In this document: piece by piece, positions 46,761 through 59,600 of the stretch
Layout of the letters: each line of letters opens with the position of its first letter
Position numbering within the stretch: the stretch's first letter is position 1
Assembly (NCBI GenBank): GCA_930367205.1
Contig: OV884009.1
Coordinates: 88,061,189 to 88,125,188 of the forward strand
DNA length: 64,000 bases
Reading direction: 5' to 3'
Source of the DNA: Acanthosoma haemorrhoidale
Lineage: Eukaryota > Arthropoda > Insecta > Hemiptera > Acanthosomatidae
Made by a program: the position numbers and the translations under genes
Notes under the pieces: generated by a model
What the model was told of the DNA's origin: nothing
The model's input: the letters and a program-made list of their open reading frames with translations, nothing else
Database searches by the model: none

Positions 46761-48023
46761 ATAAGAACATATTTACCTTTTTATAAGCAAATAAATTGAC
46801 TAATTAATAACCCTTAATTATTTTCATGTAGCCAATCAAATGGGATATTAATATTAATATTCGTTAGGTCTTCTGTATATTCTTGAGTTCTAGATAAATT
46901 TCTCTGCTTAAATTTATAGAAAATTCTCTAAGCTAGAAAAAAAAGTGAAGTCCATGGTCTATAAATAAACAGTATGTAACCGTTAGTTGATTCTAAGAGA
47001 AATATCTCGCCATTCTAGGATCTAAAGCTAATAACGTCTCGTGAATTAATTCAGTTTTCTAAATACTTGGTCAGTATTAGCTTCAGAAATAGAATCAAAA
47101 TTCAGTTGCAGTAAAGAGGTAATGAAAGTTTTCTTTTCTGATTCTCTGAAAATTCTTGTTGTTGCTGGAATGTCTAATTCGTCAAATTCAACTGAAGGCG
47201 TTCAGTGCGTTTGGCGATTTTTCACATGAATTTAACTGACGAATCATGTCATTATACTCCCAATCATCTCTTACAAGGATTGATATAGATACGATGATAT
47301 TTCTACCAAATTGTCATGGCCACAATTACGGTCGAAGGGATGACCCCCTCCCCCCTCCTCACTAATGATATCAGGCCCAATAACTTGTATCCAGTCACGT
47401 GGCAGTGACTTTTTCTTCAATATTGGAAATACATTTCTGCTAGTTAAATACCCGTCTAAATGTGTGCGATTGGAGAAGATAGGAAGCTTTTACAATCGGG
47501 AGGGCTCAAGTGTGATAGAAGCGCAGGAACTCATGTCCCTGGAAGTCGACTCACAAGTTTTCATACAGCTGAATATTCTAATTCAAGTTTGATGTATTTA
47601 TTCTAAGACCCAACACTGACATTTTTGCACTTGTCGTCCATCATTGGATGGAGTTATCTACGTATAACCTAAACGGACTGTATTTCAGAGTCCGCTCAAA
47701 AAAGCGTTTCTTAGACTGCCATATAGCAGTTAAAAAATGGCAGTTGCAGAAATTTTACCCGCAATCCATGCACTTTATGGATACGATACTACTAGTCGTT
47801 TAGGTAATTAAAAACAATCCTTAGCAGTCTTCTATGGCTTGTGTATTTCAGGACTCTACGTTTCCGTAGAAATTCCCTAAAATTCCAAGAGGTTGAGCCA
47901 GTCTATCTTGTAAACGGAGGACAGACAAGCTGCGCTACAAACATTGTGGCCGCCAAGTGAGCTTTAGAGCTAATATCCCCAGAATCATCTGCGCTTCTGA
48001 TACCCTTATGCTCCACAACCCAA

Positions 48024-48030
<7 letters not shown>
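46761..48030. other. Intergenic DNA, nothing recognised
   Basis: AT-rich; a 75-codon plus frame at 47365-47592 shows no motif. Confidence 0.4.

Positions 48031-48066
<36 letters not shown>
48031..48066. repeat. TA dinucleotide microsatellite
   Basis: Eighteen uninterrupted TA units. Confidence 0.95.
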
Positions 48067-48067
<1 letters not shown>

Positions 48068-48639
48068 CAAAATGCAAGGAATCCACAGTTAACATCCATT
48101 CATTAATTATTCAAATTTCGGATACCTCAAAGATAACGAAGAGTACATTCCCCAGAAAATTACCGCGATTACCTCAACACGCATACCACCAATGCCCACA
48201 TGGGAAGCTGCTCCTGTTTAAAAATTAACGCCTCCTGTACGTATTTCGCAAATGCATGCAGTAACATTATTGTAATTCAAGTAGCCAATAAATTATAAAA
48301 ATAACTAGTTAATAAATTGCCTAGAAAGTGAATATGCATTTTTTCCCATTAGTTGCTTGGCATTTGGACCTTACTACCCTACCTTCCTTGGCTAACCACT
48401 GCTTGGATTCACTATTTGGAGTCGAAAAATTGATCTATGACTCGTTATAAAATTCGGGAATCAGAAGGCTTCGTTTTTTTTAACTTGTAAATTTTGGACA
48501 AGTTGTTAAACGAATTGATTTTTTCTTAGATTTCTTTTATGATTAATCGTAAGTAATAGCATCTAAATAATACTTGAGGAAAATTATGAAAGGAACTGTT
48601 TTCACGAATCTTGTTCAGCTAGGAGTATGGTTGACTAAG

Positions 48640-48815
48640 TATGAGAGAAACGGTTGATTTTACGGAGATCTTTTATGCACTAAAAGTTATATGATAATTT
48701 TAAAATGATCGATTTGAGACCAATTGCATTCCCCTGAAACCAATGGTTGCCGAGATATGCCCGTATACGCCCAAGCGATTTAGCGTTTCCCTTCCTTTCC
48801 CGACTTAGCCTACCT
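48640..48815 (+). repeat. Direct repeat, copy 1
   Basis: Contains AGAAACGGTTGATTTTACGG, AGATCTTTTAT, GATTTGAGACCAATTGCATT, AACCAATGGTTGCCGAGATAT and GATTTAGCG, all repeated in the same order at 49120-49285. Non-coding, unknown family. Confidence 0.7.
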
Positions 48816-49119
48816 TTGCCTCCTTTTATTTATAACTTTAGGAATGGAAATTTCTCTGGAACAGTCAAAATACCCTCAATCCGACGTTTTTGGTAGTTTA
48901 AGAGAAAAAAATAATGGAAAGTAAAAAGTAAGAGGAAGGCGAAAACAGAGGTAGATGGGTACCTCCTCCACTTTCGGCCTTCGCATTCGTACGCATGCTA
49001 TCTAAACTAAATTGGGTACTAATAATAATACTCTCTCCATAATTTATTGGGTTTATATACAGTAAAATGATCTTTTGACCCGTCAATATAATTCAAAAAC
49101 TTAAATTTCTACATTGATT

Positions 49120-49285
49120 TATAGAGGAACGGTTGACTTTACGAAGATCTTTTATATAATATATTTTGTATGAAATTTATAAATGTACGATTTGAGACCA
49201 ATTGCATTTCTCTAAAACCAATGGTTGCCGAGATATAGGTGTGCAAGTGATTTAGCGCCCCTTTCCCCTTCTGACTTATCTTGCT
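49120..49285 (+). repeat. Direct repeat, copy 2
   Basis: Second copy of the unit at 48640-48815, about 480 bp downstream, with high similarity in ACGATTTGAGACCAATTGCA and AAACCAATGGTTGCCGAGAT. The spacing is close to that of the 14.96/15.42-kb repeats, but the sequences are unrelated by eye. Confidence 0.7.
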
Positions 49286-50523
49286 TTGTTGACGCCGGCA
49301 CCATGCATTCTCCTACTACCCCCCTTCCCAACACAAATCCAAAGAGAAACCGGGGTGCGGAATTTTTTCACACTCAAGTCCTCCTGTATCATACTTAAGA
49401 GAAATTCACTAAGATGTGAATTTCCGTTTAGCTAGTTTTCTTGTTCGGGATTACTTGAAACTGATTACTCTCTTTTGCCCCTCCACAGTCACTCTTTTAA
49501 AGAATGGTAATTTACCGATTTATTACTTTTACATTATCAGCTAAAGTTTACTAATTAATTAAGAGTGTTGTTTTTTTTTTCAGAGCTGAGGTTGAAGGGT
49601 TTAAGTGCAGGGCAGTTAAAAACGGCACTTGAAACCCTTTATAAATTATCCTCAATCAATTTTTCTCCGAAAATACTTAAAATTTAAAAAGTGATCGTAA
49701 AGCTTGTTAGCTAGATGCGCGTGTTGTAAAAAGGAAAGGATTTAGCATTTAGGGAATGGATAAGTGTTAGCGTGTTCCTTGAACATCCATCTGCACTGTA
49801 AGGAAGCTTCAGTGGCCGTTGCCAACAACGGAACAATGATACTCTTCAGCATCCTTCACTCCAATATCAATTTAGAAATTTGTTAACAGACCAAATATGT
49901 GCTTAAAATAAAATATAAATTGACACGTGAGTAATAAATACTTGTTTTACATTGAGTGAAATATTGTTAACTATGTTTTTATTATCAAAATGAAGTCTAA
50001 CGTTTTATCTTTGGATGTTTTTTGGGTTGCTTAGATGTTGCCTGAGGATGGATTGCTATCAGTCCGAAACGTTTCAACCAACTATGTATTAAATAAATAA
50101 AATTGGAAGGATATTATTCAGATATTTTAATCTTATGAAAGATTGACTTTATGTACATCTTGTCTACGTAATTTAAACATTTTTATCTTGAAGCGGTTTC
50201 TTTATCCTATCACATGAGAGCCCCTAAACTTGTAATCAAAATAAATTAAAATGAAAGTGTATATTAATATTCATATGTATGTATGCAATAAAACAATGCC
50301 TCAATTTATTTTTCAGTTTATATCCGGTGTATTACTAATACCATTCAACTAAAGCAATTTTGGGAATCCCTGTAATGTCTTTACTTTAGCCACATTCTTT
50401 ATAAATGTAAATCAGTCATTGTAAAAATGATTTTTATTGTTGTTTGCTGATGTCTTAAATGCATTGAAAAACTTGATTTTATTTGTTTACTGTTTATCTA
50501 AAACTTATCTTTACGTTTTTCAG
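49286..50523. other. Upstream flank of cadherin exons; Penelope-like motif at 50041-50070
   Basis: AT-rich. Around 50041-50075 lies CCTGAGGATGGATTGC followed by AGTCCGAAACGTTTC, resembling the conserved tail motif (CTGATGA...GAAACG, hammerhead-like) of Penelope-like and related retroelements, followed by an AATAAATAAAA tail. No further coding exon, signal-peptide exon or promoter recognised here. Confidence 0.35.
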
Positions 50524-50648
50524 GAAATGGGACCGACTGGCTTTCCCGAGACATACGAAATCCCACTAAGTTTCGTCATTCCCGTCGTTTTGCTGAGACG
50601 CATTCATCATACACCGATGCTCAATATGACGATCACCTGATAACTACG
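50524..50648 (+). CDS. shg: shg exon a: region before the first cadherin repeat
   Basis: Borders TTTTTCAG| and ACG|GTAACT. Read in the phase that joins in frame to the next exon, it gives NGTDWLSRDIRNPTKF, then RHSRRF and YTDAQYDDHLITT (41 codons plus two bases of a split codon). Low in hydrophobic residues, with one N-glycosylation site (NGT) and a basic RHSRR that could be a processing site. Less certain than the others because this region is poorly conserved in the family. Confidence 0.65.
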
Positions 50649-53600
50649 GTAACTATTTTATAAATTAATATAAAAAAATATGTGTGCGTTTGGTAATATG
50701 TATTGTATGTTGAAATGATATTCTTTTAGAATTTATGGCGTTCTTCAGCCACCGTTCTTCCTCCATACTATTGTAACCTTTCCATATTTATTTTTACAGT
50801 AGGGGTATATGGGTACCTGCGTTATTTTTGACGACTTTGTTGTGTATTTGGTGTTTCTTCAATGTACCACAATTCCTACTCAAAAATTTATTTCGAAGAC
50901 GAGCATCTTTGGTTTCAACTTTAAATAAAAAAGGATCATTATCATTGATCAGCCTTAAGCTATACCATATCCCATTGCTATGCCTCCATCACCCATACAA
51001 TATCCAAGTTCAACCTATATTCATGGATTTATCCCAAGTTTATTTTCCTAATTTGATGTGACTCACCTTTAGGATGCAACACTTGTGTACATCAGTATTT
51101 ATTTAATCCAGAGAGTTGAGTTAATTTATCTACTATTATTGACCCTTTCTAGCATGTCTACCTTACTGGTTCATTTCTCAGATTACCAGTCCATAAGGTA
51201 ATTCAATTCTTTGATGGAATTCACCATTAGTCTCTAAAAGACACATGGTACATAGTATGAAAAAAATGATTAAACATCCAGTTATCGAACAGATTGTACT
51301 TTCATTATTCAGCACAATATTCACAATTCTATAAGATTCATTAAGTGTTTGTACTTTATTGAATTTGTATTTTTATTTTTGTTTATTCATTTACTTCAAA
51401 CTGGCATATTTATACCACAATCATTGTCTTGTGGATATGGCATTTTCTGTATGATAATGAAATTACAGCCACAAATGTATATATTTGTGTACGTATCTCA
51501 TAACATAAAAGTCTTACAACGTTATAATTTTCATTTTTGGCATTTGCATGCATATATATTTAATCGCACTACATAATTATTTTCTGCTTGAATGAAACTA
51601 TTCATATGTTTTTCTTTCTTTTTTAGATTCAAGAGAATCATAAACCTATTTTCACCACTTGCTCATTGTATCAGCCTTCAGTAAAAGAAGAAGAACCAAG
51701 TGGGACATATGTTTTCCAGGTATTGTTACAACCTTATATATACCTATATACTACTATTTTATTTATCATTCATGTCATATAAAATCATTATTTAACAGTG
51801 GGAAACAATACCACCTGTTTTAGTTGATTATTTCATTAAATTGAATAACAATTGTTTTTGTGTCCCATAGGTAGTTGCGTCTGACAAAGATCCTCCTGAA
51901 ACTGGTGGGAAGGTTACATATACTTTTGTCTCAGCTCCACAAGAAAGTAAAAAATTTAACATTGATGCAAATACAGGAGTTATCACAACTAGACACGTAA
52001 GTAATGATTTTTAGATACATGCCATCTAATTTGAAAGTATTTATTATTTAAAAATGATAGTATTTATTATGACCTACATATATGCAATATTTTCACAGAT
52101 CTTTGATAGAGATGAGCCTAGTCGAGAAAAGGAAGTTTATTTAACAGTACGTGCCACTGATAATGGTAGACCTCAACTCGATGATGTTTGCACAGTCAAG
52201 GTTACTATTGAAGATGTTAATGACAACTCTCCAGTCTTTGATAAAGTCGTAAGTATGATGAGATATGTTAAATAATCCATGAAAACTATGTTGTTAATGT
52301 AAGAACGAGTTACTCTCCGGGAGGTGTGGATAATGCAATTTTGGAAGTTCTGGAGAAAATACCTAATAATTGGTTTTACTTCATATGTAATTGAAATGTA
52401 TACAATGGGTCTAAAGCCTTAAAAAGCTTTGTTGCTTTGGGGTACCTCCCATAGTCCTACAGGTTAGATTTATAGAATTACTTTGCTGCACAAAACCAGT
52501 GTAATTAGTTAGAGGCAATGGTGGTTTACTCTACAGTGGTGGTGGGCTTTCAAATCAAATTTGGGTTGGTGAATTTATTAATTATTAATCTGTTTTCTTA
52601 TCTTTTATATACAATAAAATAAGATCATGAAGTCTTTAGAAATTTTATAATCCACCCAGGCAACAGTTATTGGTTTGGGCAACTTCAGAATGTTGCCCAA
52701 AAACCAATACGCCATGCAGTAAAAATTTCACCTTCAAACAGAGCATAACCTAGCTGTTTGCTAAGATATCATATATTGATAGGTAATTTGATGATGATTA
52801 TGGTGCAAAAAATGTATTTACCTTATATCCTTGAAAAAAAAAAATCCTACTTCAATCTAAATTTCTATGGAGAAAATATATATGATATAGTATAAAACAT
52901 AGAGAAAATCATAGGACCTTAACTTGTTAGTCTGTCACTGTAAGAAGTACTTATGTCAGCAACCTTACTTAATTAAATTGTATATTGTTAAATATTATCC
53001 TCAAGTTGATTACAATTTAAGGTGATTTTGAAAATTCCTTAAGTTAGTATAATTATATATGTTAAAAAAAAAAGTTTCCGACTTTATCTGTTCTATCAAA
53101 AATATATTTAAGGTAAGGTATTTTTCCTCAGGACCACTGTTTAGACCTTACCTGGTCTCTTCTTTCTTGTCTTCTTTAAACACATAATGCAAATATTTTT
53201 AAGTAGACTCATTCAGGACATTTGAAGAATGTTTAGAACTTGATCAGTTTTCCTGAAGAAGTGAAATTTCAGTAAGGAGAAGAAGCTTGGTCATGTAAGA
53301 CAGGACCATTTGGAATAGTACTCAAATCCAAAATAATGATAAACACTAGAGATCTTGAAAATTTTCTTGCTGTTCCACATCTGATTTATTATGTCTATAT
53401 TCAGGGTTCGTCGTTGTCTCTTAGGATTACATATTAACAATCATGTTATTATATGTTTCATCTATCTATTTTAATGGACTTAAAAATCTGAATAACATTT
53501 ATAACAGTTTACTAATCTCTGAATTGTCCCCCTTTCGGTTTCATACAATTAAATTAAATTTTATGTTTGGTTCCTTTAGTAGCACCTTTATTAACCTTAT

Positions 53601-56600
53601 TATTGTAATTTTTTAAAAGTCAAAGCTTATATACCATTTCTATTTTGTGAATGCTTATATCAACTGACATAGATCTGCCGAGGATGTATTTATCAGGTAA
53701 ACAAAGTAATTATTTTAATTTTAAGATTTTTATCATATCCCTTGACTCTTCACTCCATAGCTTTGTTTTAATTGATTTGCATTGATTTTCTACTACTTTC
53801 TTTTTTTTAACAAATTTTCTTCCTTTAGAATTTATGATTTATTTTTAGCAAGTGTAATTGTTTACGCGTGAATTTTTAGTTAGCCATGAAATAGATATGA
53901 CAGAGTGTTATTGCTGAGAATTAGCTTAGTTTAATGAAAAAAAGGTATTAGATTTTATCATATTTAATTCCGTAAGTCCACCTTTTCTGACTCCACCCAT
54001 TATCTGCACTTACAGGATATTTGTTTGCTGGAAATTAATTATTAAAAAGTAGTGGGATCAATATTATAATTGAAAACTAAAAACAGAATAAAAAAGTTTG
54101 ATTTTTTTTACGTTTTTTCACTTTTCTTGGTTTTTTGTTTTACTATTAATGTGAATAACATGCCTATGTATTTATCCAGTATTTTTATATGTTGTTATTC
54201 TGTTCATTTATGTGAGATACTACTGCATTTTAGAGCATGACTTATTTTAATTTTTTTAAGAAGTTGTTTATTGGTATTAAAGCTACATTTTAGTTAGCCG
54301 CTGCTTGTGCATGTAATTATTTTTAGTCAATAGTATATATATATATTAATGTATAACTTAAAAAATGATTTTCTTTAACCAATAATTGTTACAATAATAC
54401 TATACATTGCCTGCCGGCTAAATTGACATGCAACTAATTTTATATTTGTATTATATGAATAAATTATACATCATCTTCACCTAGCATCATATAAGGCACA
54501 TATCTAAATAATAAAAAGTATCTCTGACATCTGATACATTTCAAAATAAACATGAAAAATAAGTTCATTTTTCCTTAGTACACAATTATTTAACTTTAAT
54601 AATACACTTCTTATCTTTATAATAGACATGTTTAAAATCAGGGCTATTTTTATTTTCAAAATATTGAACATCATTCAGTGAAATGTCTGCTTTTCTAATG
54701 ATCAAAGGATTTTTTTTTTTTTACTTTCAACATATCTTTATTTCAGAAAAATAGTTCAATTTTCCTTGATTAAGCAATAGTTAGGTAGGTGATTGTGATC
54801 TCATTGATATCATATTTACAAAACCGCATTCATCCACTCCTAGAGTTACATTATAAAAGCATAAAATGTAAACATATTTACGTAGCTCAGGAATCAATTG
54901 AGTTCACTAGGTTTGTCACCTCCCTGACCAATGAGAAAGAGGTGAGGATTAGTGAGATGCTCTAGATACTCCTGCAGCAACTAACTTTTAATATTTCTTT
55001 AGCTAATAATTATTTCAAATATTGAGTTCCATACCTTAACTAATAATCACTAATTCTAATATTTAAATATCCTTTTTATTTAGATAATTACTTTTTAAAA
55101 TATTCAAACCGTTTTTGCTGGGAAAGTGATTTTGAGACCATAATTTTTTTATTTTTAAAAGGTGATTTCCCAAAACAACAGTTCATCTGTAACCTGATAT
55201 AACCTATAGTACATTTCCTAAAAATATTAGTTATTTTATTATCATTTTGTAGTATATTTTGTAAAATATATTTTCATACATTTTATATTAAATTCAAAAA
55301 AATTTTTAGTCCTACCAAGAATCCGTACCTCAAGATTTACCACCAAAACGTGAAGTGATGCGAATATCAGCTACAGATATTGATGATGGAAATAATAGTA
55401 TTGTTATGTACAATCTGGAATCAAGGTCCTTAGAAGACAAGAACAAAAACTATTTTCAGATTGATAACAAAACAGGTGTAATCTTCCTGGATCGAGCTAT
55501 TGATGTAAGTTCACTGACTTCTAGTTAGACTTCATTTGATCTGAATTTGAATTAATTTGATGATGTTAATCATATGTGTACAATTAATAAATAATTCTCG
55601 ATTTCAGCGTGATCCTGGGTATAAGTTTAAACTTAAAGCAACGGCCACCGACCAAGGTGAAATACCTAGTCAACCAGCTACTATTAACTTGGATATTCAA
55701 GTAGTTGAATCTAACAAAAAAGCTCCAGTATTTACATCAATACCTGCCTCCCCAATAATACTCTTGGAGAATTTCACAGATTTTACTTACAATATAGCTA
55801 CATTAACTGCCTCGTATGTATACCTTTCAATTAACTTTTTTTCATAATGCTTACATTTATTATACTTAAAAAATTTGTTTTAAATACAGATCCAATGATG
55901 AAAAAGCTCCTGTTTTTGAGTTAGTAACGGGTCGAACTGAACAGACAAATAAATATAGTACATTCAGATTAGAGTCTGATGTAAATACTGCTCATATAAG
56001 GCTGGCAAGAAGAATGGATTATGAATCAATAGCAGAATATATGCTCACAATTCGAATACAGGTAAAAATATTAAGTGTAATTATGATTTTTTCCATTAAC
56101 TAAAAATATCAAACTGATTTATATATAATATAAATAGATTTAGGTTTGCTGAATTATTATTGGGATTTATAATATTTGTCCGGCTCCTTTGATTCTCTTT
56201 AGTAACATACAGCAATTCTGCATGATTGTAAACATTTTTTTGTTTTAATCTATTCCTCCCAGTTTAAGGAGTGGTTCCATGGGAAAGTCAATTTCTACAT
56301 AAGTTAAGCGATTGATTGTTCTTGTTGTATGACAAAATAGGAGTTCTTCCTTTAGTAATTCTGCATATTTCAAAACCACTTTCTTGGAATTATTTGGACC
56401 ATTCAGAAGTGTAACAAATACAGTTCTTCAATTGCACTCACTGGTGGGATATAGTCACCATAGAGATGCTAATGGGTCTTGTAATCAAAACATTTATGAC
56501 CCGACAACAAAAACATTGAGTAAAAAAAAAATATGATAAAACCTGTTTTGGTTTATTTGAGTTATCAAAGTAAGTCCATGCATTTTAAAAACTCAATACC

Positions 56601-59600
56601 CCCATGAAAACATTAAATTTTACTGTGTTCAGTTGGTTTTTATACTAGAATTTGTTGAATTTTTGGTTTATTATAATATATATAAGCTAATTAAAATATA
56701 AATATTTTGTTTTATTATTCTAGAACAAATACAATTTAGCAGCTGTAACTAGCATCAACATCCAGCTAGAAGATGTTAATGATAATATTCCCGCTTTTAC
56801 TGAAGTAGTATCTGGTGTTGTATTGGAAAATGAACCTCGTGGAACTCCTGTTATGCAAGTTAGAGCTATTGATGCCGACAGCACAACTGCTCACAATCAA
56901 GTATGTTCAGTATTTTTCTAAATTTAATTTTGTGGTACCATATTAGTTTATTACTTTATTTTGTTTTTTAATAACTTTATTATACCCATATTTTTAACAG
57001 GTTACTTATGAATTAGCTGACAATACTGAAAATTTTGCTATTGATAAATATACTGGCAATATCACTACAAAAAAGATATTTGATAGGGAAGAACAAGATT
57101 TTTATAATGTTAAAGTTATTGCAACAGACAACTCACCTTCAGCATTGTATAGCACAGGAGAACCTAACAAAGGTATTAACTTAATATTAGCTATATTTAT
57201 GTTTTCACAAATTAGTTTATACATTATAAGTTTATTTAAATCCACATTTTTGTCAACAGGTCAGCAGGTTTTTCGAATTGAAATTGCTGACAAAAATGAT
57301 CATCCTCCGAGGTTCACTGAAGCAGTTTATATTGCTGAAGCCATTCCAGAAGATGCTAATATAAATGCTCGCGTAACACAAGTCAATGCTCAAGACAATG
57401 ACACTGGTATTTCATTTGAAAAGTTCTAGTTTTTCAATTATAAAACCAATATTTGTTACTGAAATTCTTTTTTATTTTTTCCAGCTTCACCAGTTTCTTA
57501 CAGTATAACTGATGGAAACGAAAATGATGCTTTTGTCATTGATGAAACAACTGGTGAAATTCGTGTCAATAAACATTTAGATTATGAAACTAGAACCAAT
57601 GTAAGTGGTAAAATTTGAAAATTGATAGCAATGATAACAAAAATAAAAGTTCAAGAATAATTATTTATGAGAAATAGGATATTTTTAATAATTTATTTGT
57701 GTTTATTCATTTCTTTCAGTATACCCTAAAAGTTAAAGCTTTTGATGGAGCTTATGAAGATAATTGCAAAGTACATATAAAAATTGAAAATGTTAATGAT
57801 AACCCTCCAGTATTTGTTTCATATCAAAAAACTATAACTATAATGGAAGAAGAATTATTTCGAGGATGTATAGCTCAGGTAATTATCAATAACTAACTAA
57901 AATTTTAATTTATCAGTCATTTTTGCTTTAAGCCAGCATGATATTTATTAATGGCTGGTGTTAACAAATTGAATTTAGTTAGCCTGAAACATCAATAGAA
58001 ATTTCTCTAACAGAAGTAGGAGTCCCATGACAATTTTAGTTTGAACTTGTTGATAAATGCAGGCTTAGGTAATAGGTTTAGGAAGTTAATGGTTCCTAAT
58101 AAATAAGACAGTCTATTTAATTAGTTGTATATGATACAAAAACAAAAAATGACTTTATGAGTGCAACTTTTACTTGCTTCTTTATTGTTAGTATTCAATC
58201 TAATGGGAAAAAACATACATTCTTACATCTAAAGTTAATTTTGATTTTTCTTTAACTAAGACATCCCATCCCACCAATAGCCTGGTCAATCGGGAGTAGA
58301 GTGTAAATATGTCTTCCTGAAGCATTATGAGCTTATATTAATCGATTATGTAACATCCAGTAATAATATGTTTCCTTTCTTTATAGCTTGAAGCTTATGA
58401 CCCAGATATTCCAGACAGAAGTGCTCCTCAGCACATACTATATTTTGTGGTAAAACAAGATCAACGTAAATTGTTAAGCATTGACAAAAAAGGATGCCTT
58501 TCATTAATAAAGGTAAGTTTGAAAGTTCTATAATTATGTTTGATATTCTTTAAATATTTATAAGGAAGCCTTCTGTGCCTAGTTATACATTCAGTATGAA
58601 CTGTACAGTTTGTAGTAGACTCTGGAGTGTAGAATAGTATTTTAGTATTTAAACAATGTTTTCAAGATTTCTTAAATACATATTACAACACAATGTAATG
58701 TCTCCGATTCTAAACAAGAAAATCTAAGTGGGTATGTAATTATTTTGGGGGAATTTTATTGATTTTTTATGTATTTTTGTTATTAATTTTTGTACTATCT
58801 TTGCATTTTAAGTTTAAAGCATTCAGTAACATCATCTTGGGTCTAGTTTGGTCTATAAGTGGATGTTTTCAGGAAGGGTAGTATGTACTAGGGTACTTGG
58901 TTCCTAGTTCATCTGCTTGGTTTAATAGAAGTACCAAGTGTAATTTTTTTCAAGTCAACATAAATTATAGATAGATAGATTATGTTACGATGATTTGTGG
59001 CTTCCTATGAGGTGATGGGTCTCATATAACTAAGCCAAAGCCCCTGAGCAACCCAGAAAAAGGTTACCCATCCCAAGTACGATCCGAGCTCAAGCTCAAG
59101 CTTGGCTAAATTTAGTATTCACTGACCTACTGTCTACTTTACTTGGTTAAGCACTCCACTATATTATTTATAATTGAAAATTATTGCTGTTGATGTAATA
59201 TAAATTTGTGTGCGAGTGATTGTTGGTTCCCATGTGGCATGAACCACTATGAATGCTAAATGAAAGTAACCAGCTAGCTAGCGTTCGTAGCCGCTCATGG
59301 AGAAAAAGTCATATCTATATATAGTGCACATAAATTTGTACAGTATATAGTTACATCCATAAATAACAGAGTTGTGTACCATTCACAGGATTTGGCATTT
59401 CACGTGTATTGTAAAAACAAAATTAAATTTAATGTAATTATTATCCTTAATTACTTCTGTGATTTACACCCCATAGGAACCTTGCTTAATGATGGTCATG
59501 GATTTATAATAAATATAATCTGCATTTAATTTTTATTTTTCTTTTTTCATAGCCTTTGGATAGAGATCCACCTAATGGTACTGAGTCTTGGCAAGTTTTG

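Noticed and set aside
50437..50640. 67-codon frame overlapping shg exon a in another phase
   Set aside because: It ends in a stop before the donor and does not join in frame to the next exon; the NGTDW phase does.
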